Origin: Serripes groenlandicus
Lineage: Eukaryota; Mollusca; Bivalvia; Cardiida; Cardiidae
DNA: 64,000 nt
NCBI GenBank assembly: GCA_031761405.1
Contig: JASEVX010000005.1
Location: 36,533,198-36,597,197 of the forward strand
Direction: 5' to 3'
The notes below the pieces were generated by a model, which was not told the DNA's origin, did no database searches, and was given only the letters and a program-made list of their open reading frames with translations. Shown here piece by piece: positions 15,114 to 30,635 of this stretch. Each line of letters starts with the position of its first letter. The first letter of the stretch is position 1. The position numbers were made by a program, and so were the translations under genes.

Positions 15114-18100
15114 CATACACAAATCTATAGCAGACGAGTTTAACCCTTTCCCATACAACAAATCTATAGCAGACGAGTTTAACCCTTTCCCACATACAAC
15201 ACATCTATAGTAGACGAGTTTAACCCTTTCCCATACAACAAATCTATAGCAGACGTGTTTACTCCTTTCCCCCATACAACATATCTATAGCAGACGAGTT
15301 TAACCCTTTCCCATACAACAAATCTATAGCAGACGAGTTTACTCCTTTCCCACTTACAACAAATCAAATCTACAGCAGACGAGTTTAACCCTTTCCCACA
15401 TACAACAAATCTATAGCAGACGAGTTTAACCCTTTCCCACATACAACAAATCTATAGCAGACGAGTTTAACCCTTTCCCACATACAACAAATCTATAGTA
15501 GACGAGTTTAACCCTTTCCCATACAACAAATCTATATCAGACGTGTTAACTCCTTTCCCCCATACAACATATCTATAGCAGACGAGTTTAACCCTTTCCC
15601 ATACAACATATCTATAGCAGACGTGTTTACTCCTTTCCCACTTACAACAAATCAAATCTACAGCAGACGAGTTTAACCCTTTCCCACATACAACAAATCT
15701 ATAGCAGACGAGTTTACTCCTTTCCCCCATACAACAAATCTATAGCAGACGAGTTTACTCCTTTCCCACATACAACAAATCTATAGCAGACGAGTTTACT
15801 CCTTTCCCCCATACAACAAATCTATAGCAGACGAGTGTAATCCTTTCCCACATACAACAAATCTACATGTATAGCAGACGAGTGTAATCCTTTCCCACAT
15901 ACAACACATCTATAGCAGACGAGTTTAACCCTTTCCCATACAACAAATCTATAGCAGACGAGTTTAACCCTTTACCACATACAACAAATCTATAGCAGAC
16001 GAGTTTAACCCTTTCCCACATACAACAAATCTATAGCAGACGAGTTTACTCCTTTCCCACATACAACAAATCAAATCTATAGCAGACGAGTTAAACCCTT
16101 TCCCATAAAACAAATCTATAGCAGACGAGTTTAACACTTTCCCACATACAACAAATCTCTAGCAGACGAGTTTAACCCTTTCCCACATACAACAAATCTA
16201 TAGTAGACGAGTTTAACCCTTTCCCATACAACAAATCTATAGCAGACGAGTTTAACCCTTTCCCACATACAACAAATGTATAGCAGACGAGTTTAACCCT
16301 TTCCCACATACAACAAATCTATAGCAGACTAGTTTAACCCTTTCCCATACAACAAATCTATAGCAGACGAGTTTAACCCTTTCCCACATACAACAAATCT
16401 ATAGCAGACGAGTTTAACCCTTTCCCACACAACAAATCTATAGCAGACGAGTTTAACCCTTTCCCACATACAACAAATCTATAGCAGACGAGTTTAACCC
16501 TTTCCCATACAACAAATCTATAGCAGACGAGTTTAACCCTTTCCCACATACAACAAATCTATAGCAGACGTGTGTAACCCTTTCCCACATACAACAAATC
16601 TATAGCAGACGAGTTTAACCCTTTCCCATACAACAAATCTATAGCAGACGAGTTTAACCCTTTCCCATACAACAAATCTATAGCAGACGAGTTTAACCCT
16701 TTCCCATACAACAAATCTATAGCAAACAAGTTTAACCCTTTCCCACACAACAAATCTATAGTAGACGAGTTTAATCCTTTCACATATACAACAAATATAT
16801 AGCAGACGAGTTTAACCCTTTCCCACATACAACACATCTATAGCCGACGAGTTTACTCCTTTCTCACATACAACAAATCTATAGCAGACGTGTGTAATCC
16901 TTTCCCACATACAACAAATCTATAGCAGATGAGTTTAACCCTTTCCCACATACAACAAATCTATAGCAGACGAGTTTCACCCTTTCCCACATACAACACA
17001 TCTATAGCAGACGAGTGTAATCCTTTCCCATACAACACATCTATAGCAGACGAGTTTAACCCTTTCCCACATACAACACATCTATAGCAGACGAGTTTAA
17101 CCCTTTCCCACATACAACACATCTATAGCAGACGAGTGTAATCCTTTCCCATACAACACATCTATAGCAGACGAGTTTAACCCTTTCCCACATACAACAC
17201 ATCTATAGCAGACGAGTTTAACCCTTTCCCACATACAACACATCTATAGCAGACGAGTTTAACGCTTTCCCACATACAACACATCTATAGCAGACGAGTT
17301 TACTCCTTTCTCACATACAACAAATCTATAGCAGACGTGTGTAATCCTTTCCCACATACAACACATCTATAGCAGACGAGTTTACTCCTTTCTCCCATAC
17401 AACACATCTATAGCAGACGAGTTTACTCCTTTCTCACATACAACAAATCTATAGCAGACGTGTTTAATCCTTTCCCACATACAACACATCTATAGCAGAC
17501 GAGTGTAATCCCTTCACACATACATCAAATATATAGCAGACGTGTGTAATCCTTTCCCACATACAACACATCTATAGCAGACGAGTTTACTCCTTTCCCA
17601 CATACAACAAATCTATAGCAGACGAGTGTAATCCTTTCCCACATACAACAAATCTATAGCAGACGAGTTTAACCCTTTCCCAAATACAACACATCTATAG
17701 CAGACGAGTGTAATCCTTTCCCACATACAACAAATCTATGGCAGACGAGTTTACTCCTTTCTCACATACAACAAATCTATAGCAGACGTGTGTAACCCTT
17801 TTCCACATACAACACATATAAAGCAGACGAGTTTACTCCTTTCCTACATACAAACAATCAAATCTACAGCAGACGAGTGTAATCCTTTCCTACATACAAC
17901 AAATCTATAGCAGACGAGTTTACTCCTTTCCCCCATACAACAAATCTATAGCAGACGAGTTTACTCCTTTCCCCCATACAACATATCTATAGCAGACGAG
18001 TTTACTCCTTTCCCATACAACAAATCTATAGCAGACGTGTTTACTCCTTTCCCCCATACAACATATCTATAGCAGACGAGTTTAATCCTTTCCCACATAC

Positions 18101-18632
18101 AACAAATCTATAGCAGACGAGTTTACTCCTTTCCCCCATACAACATATCTATAGCAGACGTGTTTAACCCTTTCCCATACAACAAATCAAATCTACAGCA
18201 GACGAGTTTACTCCTTTCCCACATACAACAAATCTATAGCAGACGAGTTTACTCCTTTCCCCCATACAACAAATCTATAGCAGACGAGTTTAACCCTTTC
18301 CCATACAACAAATATATAGCAGACGAGTTTACTCCTTTCCCACTTACAACAAATCAAATCTACAGCAGACGAGTTTAACCCTTTCCCACATACAACAAAT
18401 CTATAGCAGACGAGTTTACTCCTTTCCCACATACAACAAATCAAATCTATAGCAGACGAGTTAAATCCTTTCCCATACAACAAATCTATAGCAGACGAGT
18501 TTAACCCTTTCCCACATACAACAAATCTATAGCAGACGAGTTTAACCCTTTCCCATACAACAAATCTATAGCAGACGAGTTTAACCCTTTCCCACATACA
18601 ACAAATCTATAGTAGACGAGTTTAACCCTTTC

Positions 18633-19180
18633 CCACATACAACAAATCTATAGCAGACGAGTTTAACCCTTTCCCATACAACAAATCTATAGCAGACGAG
18701 TTTAACCCTTTCCCACATACAACAAATCTATAGTAGACGAGTTTAACCCTTTCCCATACAACAAATCTATAGCAGACGAGTTTACTCCTTTCCCACTTAC
18801 AACAAATCAAATCTACAGCAGACGAGTTTAACCCTTTCCCACATACAACAAATCTATAGCAGACGAGTTTAACCCTTTCCCACATACAACAAATCTATAG
18901 CAGACGAGTTTAACCCTTTCCCACATACAACAAATCTATAGTAGACGAGTTTAACCCTTTCCCATACAACAAATCTATAGCAGACGTGTTTACTCCATTC
19001 ACCCATACAACATATCTATAGCAGACGAGTTTAACCCTTTCCCATACAACATATCTATAGCAGACGTGTTTACTCCTTTCCCACTTACAACAAATCAAAT
19101 CTACAGCAGACGAGTTTAACCCTTTCCCACATACAACAAATCTATAGCAGACGAGTTTACTCCTTTCCCCCATACAACAA
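18633..19180 (+). repeat. Copy of array segment 15190-15740
   Basis: Unit order (gtagacgag units, gacgtgtttactcc units, aaatcaaatctacagc units) is repeated at a constant offset of 3443 bp. This is another medium-sized duplication inside the array. Confidence 0.75.
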
Positions 19181-19764
19181 ATCTATAGCAGACGAGTTTA
19201 ACCCTTTCCCAAATACAACACATCTATAGCAGACGAGTGTAATCCTTTCCCACATACAACAAATCTATGGCAGACGAGTTTACTCCTTTCTCACATACAA
19301 CAAATCTATAGCAGACGTGTGTAACCCTTTTCCACATACAACACATATAAAGCAGACGAGTTTACTCCTTTCCTACATACAAACAATCAAATCTACAGCA
19401 GACGAGTGTAATCCTTTCCTACATACAACAAATCTATAGCAGACGAGTTTACTCCTTTCCCTCATACAACAAATCTATAGCAGACGAGTTTACTCCTTTC
19501 CCCCATACAACATATCTATAGCAGACGAGTTTACTCCTTTCCCATACAACAAATCTATAGCAGACGTGTTTACTCCTTTCCCCCATACAACATATCTATA
19601 GCAGACGAGTTTAATCCTTTCCCACATACAACAAATCTATAGCAGACGAGTTTACTCCTTTCCCCCATACAACAAATCTATAGCAGACGTGTTTACTCCT
19701 TTCCCACATACAACAAATCTATAGCAGACGAGTTTAACCCTTTCCCACATACAACAAATCTATA

Positions 19765-22700
19765 GCAGACGAGTTTAACCCTTTCCCAAATACAACACAT
19801 CTATAGCAGACGAGTGTAATCCTTTCCCACATACAACAAATCTATGGCAGACGAGTTTACTCCTTTCCCACTTACAACAAATCAAATCTACAGCAGACGA
19901 GTTTAACCCTTTCCCACATACAACAAATCTATAGCAGACGAGTTTACTCCTTTCCCACATACAACAAATCAAATCTATAGCAGACGAGTTAAATCCTTTC
20001 CCATACAACAAATCTATAGCAGACGAGTTTAACCCTTTCCCACATACAACAAATCTATAGCAGACGAGTTTAACCCTTTCCCATACAACAAATCTATAGC
20101 AGACGAGTTTAACCCTTCCCACATACAACAAATCTATAGCAGACGAGTTTACTCCTTTCACATACACAAATCTATAGCAGACGAGTTTAACCCTTTCCCA
20201 TACAACAAATCTATAGCAGACGAGTTTAACCCTTTCCCACATACAACACATCTCTAGCAGACGAGTTTAACCCTTTCCCACATACAACAAATCTATAGTA
20301 GACGAGTTTAACCCTTTCCCATACAACAAATCTATAGCAGACGAGTTTACTCCTTTCCCCCATACAACATATCTATAGCAGACGAGTGTACTCCTTTCCC
20401 ATACAACAAATCTATAGCAGACGAGTTTACTCCTTTCCCCCATACAACATATCTATAGCAGACGAGTTTACTCCTTTCCCATACAACAAATCTATAGCAG
20501 ACGAGTTTACTCCTTTCCCATACACAAATCTATAGCAGACGAGTTTAACCCTTTCCCATACAACATATCTATAGCAGACGAGTTTACTTCTTTCCCCCAT
20601 ACAACAAATCAAATCTATAGCAGACGAGTTAAACCCTTTCCCATACAACAAATCTATAGCAGACGAGTTTAACACTTTCCCACATACAACAAATCTATAG
20701 CAGACGAGTTTAACCCTTTCCCACATACAACAAATCTATAGAAGACGAGTTTAACCCTTTCCTCGCATACAACAATCCTATAGCAGACGAGTTTAACCCT
20801 TTCCCACATACAACAAATATATAGCAGACGAGTTTAACCCTTTCCCACATACAACAAATCTATAGCAGACGAGTTTAATCCTTTCCCACATACAACACAT
20901 CTATAGCAGACGAGTGTAATCCTTTCCCATACAACAAATCTATAGCAGACGAGTTTAACCCTTTCCCACATACAACAAATCTATAGCAGACGAGTTTAAT
21001 CCTTTCCCACATACAACACATCTATAGCAGACGAGTGTAATCCTTTCCCATACAACAAATCTATAGCAGACGAGTTTAACCCTTTCCCACATACAACAAA
21101 TCTATAGCAGACGAGTTTAATCCTTTCCCACATACAACAAATCTATAGCAGACGAGTTTAATCCTTTCCCACATACAACAAATCTATAGCAGACGAGTTT
21201 AACCCTTTCCCATACAACAAATCTATAGCAGACGAGTTTAACCCTTTCCCACATACAACAAATCTATAGCAGACGAGTTTAACCCTTTCCGACACAACAA
21301 ATCTATATCAGACGAGTTTAACCCTTTCCCACATACAACAAATCTATAGCAGACGAGTTTAACCATTTCCCATACAACAAATTTATAGCAGACGAGTTTA
21401 ACCCTTTCCCACATACAACAAATCTATAGCAGACGTGTGTTACCCTTTCCCGTATACAACAAATCTATAGCAGACGAGTTTAACCCTTTCCCATACAACA
21501 AATCTATAGCAGACGAGTTTAACCCTTTCCCATACAACAAATCTATAGCAGACGAGTTTAACCCTTTTCCATACAACAAATCTATAGCAGACGAGTTTAA
21601 CCCTTTCCCACACAACAAATCTATAGTAGACGAGATTAATCCTTTCACATATACAACAAATATATAGCAGACGAGTTTAACCCTTTCCCACATACAACAC
21701 ATATAAAGCAGACGTGTGTTATCCTTTCCCACATACAACACATATAAAGCAGACGAGTTTAACCCTTTCCCACATACAACAAATCTATAGCAGACGAGTG
21801 TAATCCTTTCCCACATACAACAAATCTATAGCAGACGAGTGTAATCCTTTCCCACATACAACACATATAAAGCAGACGAGTTTAACCCTTTCCCACATAC
21901 AACAAATATATAGCAGACGAGTGTAATCCTTTCCCACATACAACAAATCTATAGCAGACGAGTGTAATCCTTTCCCACATACAACAAATCTACATGTATA
22001 GCAGACGAGTGTAATCCTTTCCCACATACAACACATCTATAGCAGACGAGTTTAACCCTTTCCCATACAACAAATCTATAGCAGACGAGTTTAACCCTTT
22101 CCCACATACAACAAATCTATAGTAGACGAGTTTATTCCTTTCCCACATACAACAAATCTATAGCAGACGAGTTTAATCCTTTCCCACATACAACAAATCT
22201 ATAGCAGACGAGTTTAACCCTTTCCCATACAACAAATATATAGCAGACGAGTTTAACCCTTTCCCACATACAACAAATCTATAGAAGACGAGTTTAACCC
22301 TTTCCTCACATACAACAATCCTATAGCAGACGAGTTTAACCCTTTCCCACATACAACAAATCTATAGCAGACGAGTTTACTCCTTTCCCACATACAACAA
22401 ATCAAATCTATAGCAGACGAGTTAAACCCTTTCCCATACAACAAATCTATAGCAGACGAGTTTAACCCTTTCCCACATACAACAAATCTATAGCAGACGA
22501 GTTTAACCCTTTCCCATACAACAAATCTATAGCAGACGAGTTTACTCCTTTCCCATACACAAATCTATAGCAGACGAGTTTAACCCTTTCCCATAAAACA
22601 AATCTATAGCAGACGAGTTTAACCCTTTCCCACATACAACAAATCTCTAGCAGACGAGTTTAACCCTTTCCCACATACAACAAATCTATAGTAGACGAGT

Positions 22701-24000
22701 TTAACCCTTTACCATACAACAAATCTATAGCAGACGAGTTTAACCCTTTCCCATACAACAAATCTATAGCAGACGAGTTTACTCCTTTCCCCCATACAAC
22801 ATATCTATAGCAGACGAGTTTAACCCTTTCCCATACAACAAATCTATAGCAGACGAGTTTACTCCTTTCCCATACACAAATCTATAGCAGACGAGTTTAA
22901 CCCTTTCCCATAAAACAAATCTATAGCAGACGAGTTTAACCCTTTCCCACATACAACAAATCTCTAGCAGACGAGTTTAACCCTTTCCCACATACAACAA
23001 ATCTATAGTAGACGAGTTTAACCCTTTACCATACAACAAATCTATAGCAGACGAGTTTAACCCTTTCCCATACAACAAATCTATAGCAGACGAGTTTACT
23101 CCTTTCCCCCATACAACATATCTATAGCAGACGAGTTTAACCCTTTCCCATACAACAAATCTATAGCAGACGAGTTTACTCCTTTCCCCCATACAACATA
23201 TCTATAGCAGACGAGTTTAACCCTTTCCCATACAACAAATCTATAGCAGACGAGTTTAATCCTTTCCCCCATACAACAAATCTATAGCAGACGAGTTTAC
23301 TCCTTTCCCCCATACAACATATCTATAGCAGACGAGTTTACTCCTTTCCCACTTACAACAAATCAAATCTACAGCAGACGAGTTTAACCCTTTCCCATAC
23401 AACAAATCTATAGCAGACGAGTTTACTCCTTTCCCCCATACAACAAATCTATAGCAGACAAGTTTAACCCTTTCCCACATACCACAAATCTATAGCAGAC
23501 GAGTTTACTCCTTTCCCACACAACAAATCTATAGCAGACGAGTTTAACCCTTTCCCACATACCACAAATCTATAGCAGACGAGTTTACTCCTTTCCCACA
23601 CAACAAATCTATAGCAGACGAGTTTAACCCTTTCCCACATATAACAAATCTATAGCAGACGAGTTTACTCCTTTCCCACTTACAACAAATCAAATCTACA
23701 GCAGACGAGTTTAACCCTTTCCCATACAACAAATCTATAGCAGACGAGTTTACTCCTTTCCCACATACAACAAATCAAATCTATAGCAGACGAGTTAAAC
23801 CCTTTCCCATACAACAAATCTATAGCAGATGAGTTTAACCCTTTCCCACATACAACAAATCTATAGCAGACGAGTTTAACCCTTTCCCATACAACAAATC
23901 TATAGCAGACGAGTTTACTCCTTTCCCATACACAAATCTATAGCAGACGAGTTTAACCCTTTCCCACATACAACAAATATATAGCAGACGAGTTTAACCC
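19765..24000 (+). repeat. 4.3-kb higher-order block, copy 2
   Basis: Same orientation and variant order as 2150-6440. Copy 2 lacks a few units present in copy 1, for example one of the five uniform 39-bp units near 3940-4100. The match ends near 23995, where copy 1 continues into ctcacataca-type units. Confidence 0.85.
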
Positions 24001-27000
24001 TTTCCCACATACAACAAATCTATAGCAGACGTGTGTAACCCTTTCCCACATACAACAAATCTATAGCAGACGAGTTTAACCCTTTCCCATACAACAAATC
24101 TATAGCAGACGAGTTTAACCCTTTCCCATACAACAAATCTATAGCAGACGAGTTTAACCCTTTCCCATACAACAAATCTATAGCAGACGAGTTTAACCCT
24201 TTCACATACAACAAATCTATAGCAGACAAGTTTAACCCTTTCCCACACAACAAATCTATAGTAGACGAGTTTAATCCTTTCACATATACAACAAATATAT
24301 AGCAGACGAGTTTAACCTTTTCCCACATACAACACATATAAAGCAGACGTGTGTTATCCTTTCCCACATACAACACATATAAAGCAGACGAGTTTAACCC
24401 TTTCCCACATACAACAAATCTATAGCAGACGAGTGTAATCCTTTCCCACATACAACACATCTATAGCAGACGAGTTTAACCCTTTCCCATACAACAAATC
24501 TATAGCAGACGAGTTTAACCCTTTCCCACATACAACAAATCTATAGCAGACGAGTTTAACCCTTTCCCACATACAACAAATCTATAGCAGACGAGTTTAA
24601 TCCTTTCCCACATACAACAAATCTATAGCAGACGAGTTTAACCCTTTCCCATACAACACATCTATAGCAGACGAGTTTAACCCTTTCCCAGATACAACAA
24701 ATCTATAGCAGACGAGTTTAACCCTTTCCCATACAACAAATCTATAGCAGACAAGTTTAACCCTTTCCCACACAACAAATCTAGAGTAGACGAGTTTAAT
24801 CCTTTCACATATACAACAAATATATAGCAGACGAGTTTAACCTTTTCCCACATACAACACATATAAAGCAGACGTGTGTTATCCTTTCCCACATACAACA
24901 CATATAAAGCAGACGAGTTTAACCCTTTCCCACATACAACAAATCTATAGCAGACGAGTGTAATCCTTTCCCACATACAACACATCTATAGCAGACGAGT
25001 TTAACCCTTTCCCATACAACAAATCTATAGCAGACGAGTTTAACCCTTTCCCACATACAACAAATCTATAGCAGACGAGTTTAACCCTTTCCCACATACA
25101 ACAAATCTATAGCAGACGAGTTTAATCCTTTCCCACATACAACAAATCTATAGCAGACGAGTTTAACCCTTTCCCATACAACACATCTATAGCAGACGAG
25201 TTTAACCCTTTCCCACATACAACAATCCTATAGCAGACGAGTTTAACCCTTTCCCACATACAACAAATATATAGCAGACTAGTTTAACCCTTACCCACAT
25301 ACAACAAATCTATAGCAGACGAGTTTAACCCTTTCCTTACACACAACAAATCTAAAGCAGACGAGTTTAACCCTTTCCCACATACAACAAATCTACTGCA
25401 GACGAGTTTACTCCTTTCCCACATACAACAAATCAAATCTATAGCAGACGAGTTAAACCCTTTCCCATACAACAAATCCATAGCAGACGAGTTTAACCCT
25501 TTCCCACATACAACAAATCTATAGCAGACGAGTTTAACCCTTTCCCATACAACAAATCTATAGCAAACGAGTTTACTCCTTTCTCATACACAAATCTATA
25601 GCAGACGAGTTTAACCCTTTCCCATACAACAAATCTATAGCAGACGAGTTTAACCCTTTCCCACATACAACAAATCTATAGCAGACGAGTTTACTCCTTT
25701 CCCCCATACAACATATCTATAGCAGACGAGTTTAACCCTTTCCCATACAACAAATCTATAGCAGACGAGTTTAACCCTTTCCCCCATACAACAAATCTAT
25801 AGCAGACGAGTTTACTCCTTTCCCACTTACAACAAATCAAATCTACAGCAGACGAGTTTAACCCTTTCCCACATACAACAAATCTATAGCAGACGAGTTT
25901 ACTCCTTTCCCACATACAACAAATCAAATCTATAGCAGACGAGTTAAACCCTTTCCCATACAACAAATCTATAGCAGACGAGTTTAACCCTTTCCCACAT
26001 ACAACAAATCTATAGCAGACGAGTTTAACCCTTTCCCATACAACAAATCTATAGCAGACGAGTTTACTCCTTTCCCATACACAAATCTATAGCAGACGAG
26101 TTTAACCCTTTCCCATACAACAAATCTATAGCAGACGAGTTTAACCCTTTCCCACATACAACAAATCTCTAGCAGACGAGTTTAACCCTTTCCCACATAC
26201 AACAAATATATAGTAGACGAGTTTAACCCTTTCCCATACAACAAATCTATAGCAGACGAGTTTAACCCTTTCCCACATACAACAAATCTATAGCAGACGA
26301 GTTTAACCCTTTCCCACATACAACACATATAAAGCAGACGAGTTTAACCCTTTCCCACATACAACAAATCTATAGCAGACGAGTTTAACCCTTTCCCACA
26401 TACAACAAATCTATAGCAGACGAGTTTAACCCTTTCCCACATACAACAAATCTATAGCAGACGAGTTTAACCCTTTCCCACATACAACAAATCTATAGCA
26501 GACGAGTTTAACCCTTTCCCACACAACAAATCTATAGCAGACGAGTTTAACCCTTTCCCACATACAACAAATCTATAGCAGACGAGTTTAACCCTTTCCC
26601 ATACAACAAATCTATAGCAGACGAGTTTAACCCTTTCCCACATACAACAAATCTATAGCAGACGTGTGTAACCCTTTCCCACATACAACAAATCTATAGC
26701 AGACGAGTTTAACCCTTTCCCATACAACAAATCTATAGCAGACGAGTTTAACCCTTTCCCATACAACAAATCTATAGCAGACGAGTTTAACCCTTTCCAA
26801 TACAACAAATCTATAGCAGACAAGTTTAACCCTTTCCCACACAACAAATCTATAGTAGACGAGTTTAATCCTTTCACATATACAACAAATATATAGCAGA
26901 CGAGTTTAACCCTTTCCCACATACAACACATATAAAGCAGACGTGTGTTATCCTTTCCCACATACAACACATATAAAGCAGACGAGTTTAACCCTTTCCC

Positions 27001-28369
27001 ACATACAACAAATATATAGCAGACGAGTGTAATCCTTTCCCACATACAACAAATCTATAGCAGACGAGTGTAATCCTTTCCCACATACAACACATATAAA
27101 GCAGACGAGTTTAACCCTTTCCCACATACAACAAATCTATAGCAGACGAGTGTAATCCTTTCCCACATACAACACATCTATAGCAGACGAGTTTAACCCT
27201 TTCCCACATACAACAAATCTATAGCAGACGAGTGTAATCCTTTCCCACATACAACACATCTATAGCAGACGAGTTTAACCCTTTCCCACATACAACAAAT
27301 CTATAGCAGACGAGTTTAACCCTTTCCCACATACAACAAATATATAGCAGACGAGTGTAATCCTTTCCCACATACAACAAATCTATAGCAGACGAGTGTA
27401 ATCCTTTCCCACATACAACACATCTATAGCAGACGAGTTTAATCCTTTCCCACATACAACAAATCTATAGCAGACGAGTTTAACCCTTTCCCACATACAA
27501 CAAATCTATAGCAGACGAGTGTAATCCTTTCCCACATACAACAAATCTATAGCAGACGAGTGTAATCCTTTCCCACATACAACAACTCTATAGCAGACGA
27601 GTTTACTCCTTTCCCCACATACAACAAATCTATAGCAGACGTGTGTAACCCTTTCCCACATACAACAAATCTATAGCAGACGAGTGTAATCCTTTCCCAC
27701 ATACAACAAATCTATAGCAGACGAGTGTAATCCTTTCCCACATACAACAAATCTATAGCAGACGAGTTTAACCTTTTCCCACATACAACACATCTATAGC
27801 AGACGAGTGTAATCCTTTCCCACATACAACAAATCTATAGCAGACGAGTTTAACCTTTTCCCACATACAACACATCTATAGCAGACGAGTGTAATCCTTT
27901 CCCACATACAACAAATCTATAGCAGACGAGTTTAACCTTTTCCCACATACAACACATCTATAGCAGACGAGTTTAATCCTTTCCCACATACAACAAATCT
28001 ATAGCAGACGAGTTTAACCTTTTCCCACATACAACACATATAAAGCAGACGAGTTTACTCCTTTCCCACATACAACAAATCTATAGCAGACGAGTTTAAC
28101 CGTTTCCCACATACAACAAATCTATAGCAGACGAGTGTAATCCTTTCCCACATACAACAAGTCTATAGCAGACGAGTTAAACCATTTCCCACATACAACA
28201 AATCTAAAGCAGACGTGTGTACCCTTTCCCACATACAACAAAGCTTTAGCAGACGAGTGTAATCCTTTCCCACATACAACAAGTCTATAGCAGACGAGTT
28301 AAACCCTTTCCCACATACAACACATCTATAGCAGACGTGTGTAACCCTTTCCCACATACAACAAATCTA

Positions 28370-28870
28370 TAGCAGACATATTTATCCCTTTCCCATACAA
28401 CAAATCTATAGCAGACGAGTTTAATCCTTTCCCACATACAACAAATCTATAGCAGACGAGTTTAACCCTTGCCCACATACAACACATCTAAAGCAGACGA
28501 GTGTAATCCTTTCCCACATACAACACATATAAAGCAGACGAGTTTACCCCTTTCCCACATACAACAAATCTATAGCAGACGAGTGTAATCCTTTCCCACA
28601 TACAACACATATAAAGTAGACGAGTTTACCCCTTTCCCACATACAACAAATCTATAGCAGACGAGTTTAACCCTTTCCCACATACAACAAATCTATAGCA
28701 GACATATTTATCCCTTTCCCATACAACAAATCTATAGCAGACGAGTTTAATCCTTTCCCACATACAACAAATCTATAGCAGACGAGTTTAACCCTTGCCC
28801 ACATACAACACATCTAAAGCAGACGAGTGTAATCCTTTCCCACATACAACACATATAAAGCAGACGAGTT
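28370..28870 (+). repeat. 326-bp repeat with gacatatttatccc variant
   Basis: The rare unit gcagacatatttatccc occurs at about 28375 and 28701, followed each time by the same eight units including acccttgcccac. The offset is 326 bp, or eight units. Confidence 0.8.
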
Positions 28871-29279
28871 TACCCCTTTCCCACATACAACAAATCTATA
28901 GCAGACGAGTTTAACCCTTTCCCACATACAACACATCTATAGCAGACGAGTTTAACCCTTTCCCACATACAACACATCTATAGCAGACGAGTTTACTCCT
29001 TTCCCACTTACAACACATATAAAGCAGACGAGTGTCCTTTCCCACATACAACACATCTATAGCAGACGAGTTTAATTCTTTCCCACATACAACAAATCTA
29101 TAGCAGACGAATATAATCCTTTCCCACATACAACACATATAAAGCAGACGAGTGTAATCCTTTCCCACATACATCACATATAAAGCAGACGAGTGCAATC
29201 CTTTCCCACATACAACACATATAAAGCAGACGAGTGTAATCCTTTCCCACATACAACAAATCTATAGCAGACGAGTTTA

Positions 29280-30635
29280 CTCCTTTCCCACATACAACAA
29301 ATCTATAGCAGACGAGTTTAACCCTTTAACACATACAACACATCTATAGCAGACGTGTTTACTTCTTTCCCACATACAACACATCTATAGCAGACGAGTT
29401 TACTCCTTTCTCAAATACAACAAATCTATAGCAGACGAGTTTAACCCTTTAACACATACAACACATCTATAGCAGACGAGTTTACTTCTTTCCCACATAC
29501 AACACATCTATAGCAGACGAGTTTACTCCTTTCTCACATACATCAAATATAAAGCAGACGAGTATAACCCTTTCTCACATACAACACATCTATAGCAGAC
29601 GAGTTTACTTCTTTCCCACATTCAACAAATCTATAGCAGACGAGTATAACCCTTTCTCACATACAACACATCTATAGCAGACGAGTTTAACCCTTTAACA
29701 CATACAACACATCTATAGCAGACGAGTTTACTTCTTTCCCACATACAACACATCTATAGCAGACGAGTTTACTCCTTTCTCACATACATCAAATCTATAG
29801 CAGACGAGTTTAACCCTTTCCCATATACAACAAATCTATAGCAGGCGAGTTTACTCCTTTCTCACATACAACAAATCTATAGCAGGCGAGTTTACTCCTT
29901 TCCCATACAACACATCTATAGCAGACGAGTTTACTTCTTTTCCCCATACAACACATCTATAGCAGACGAGTTTAATCCTTTCCCACATACAACAAATCTA
30001 TAGCAGACGAGTTTAACCCTTTAACACATACAACACATCTATAGCAGACGTGTTTACTTCTTTCCCACATACAACACATCTATAGCAGACGAGTTTACTC
30101 CTTTCTCAAATACAACAAATCTATAGCAGACGAGTTTAACCCTTTAACACATACAACACATCTATAGCAGACGAGTTTACTTCTTTCCCACATACAACAC
30201 ATCTATAGCAGACGAGTTTACTCCTTTCTCACATACATCAAATCTATAGCAGACGAGTATAACCCTTTCTCACATACAACACATCTATAGCAGACGAGTT
30301 TACTTCTTTCCCACATTCAACAAATCTATAGCAGACGAGTATAACCCTTTCTCACATACAACACATCTATAGCAGACGAGTTTAACCCTTTAACACATAC
30401 AACACATCTATAGCAGACTAGTTTACTTCTTTCCCACATACAACACATCTATAGCAGACGAGTTTACTCCTTTCTCACATACATCAAATCTATAGCAGAC
30501 GAGTTTAACCCTTTCCCATATACAACAAATCTATAGCAGGCGAGTTTACTCCTTTCTCACATACAACAAATCTATAGCAGGCGAGTTTACTCCTTTCCCA
30601 TACAACACATCTATAGCAGACGAGTTTAATCCTTT
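29280..30635 (+). repeat. 695-bp tandem duplication within the diverged right part
   Basis: The segment from about 29280 to 29940, with tttaacacatac, ttacttctttcccac, cacattcaac and gcaggcgag variants, recurs at an offset of 695 bp (29975-30635). Differences are few, such as gacgag versus gactag near 30418. Confidence 0.85.

Noticed and set aside
139..29252. Dozens of open frames of 60-180 codons on the minus strand, and a few on the plus strand, with repeating LNSSAIDLLYGK or ERVKLVCYRFVV motifs
   Set aside because: They are translations of 39- and 42-bp satellite units, which keep frame because their lengths are multiples of three. Frames break at every 41-bp unit, several frames are open at once, and many lack a credible start. 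There is no sign of protein selection.
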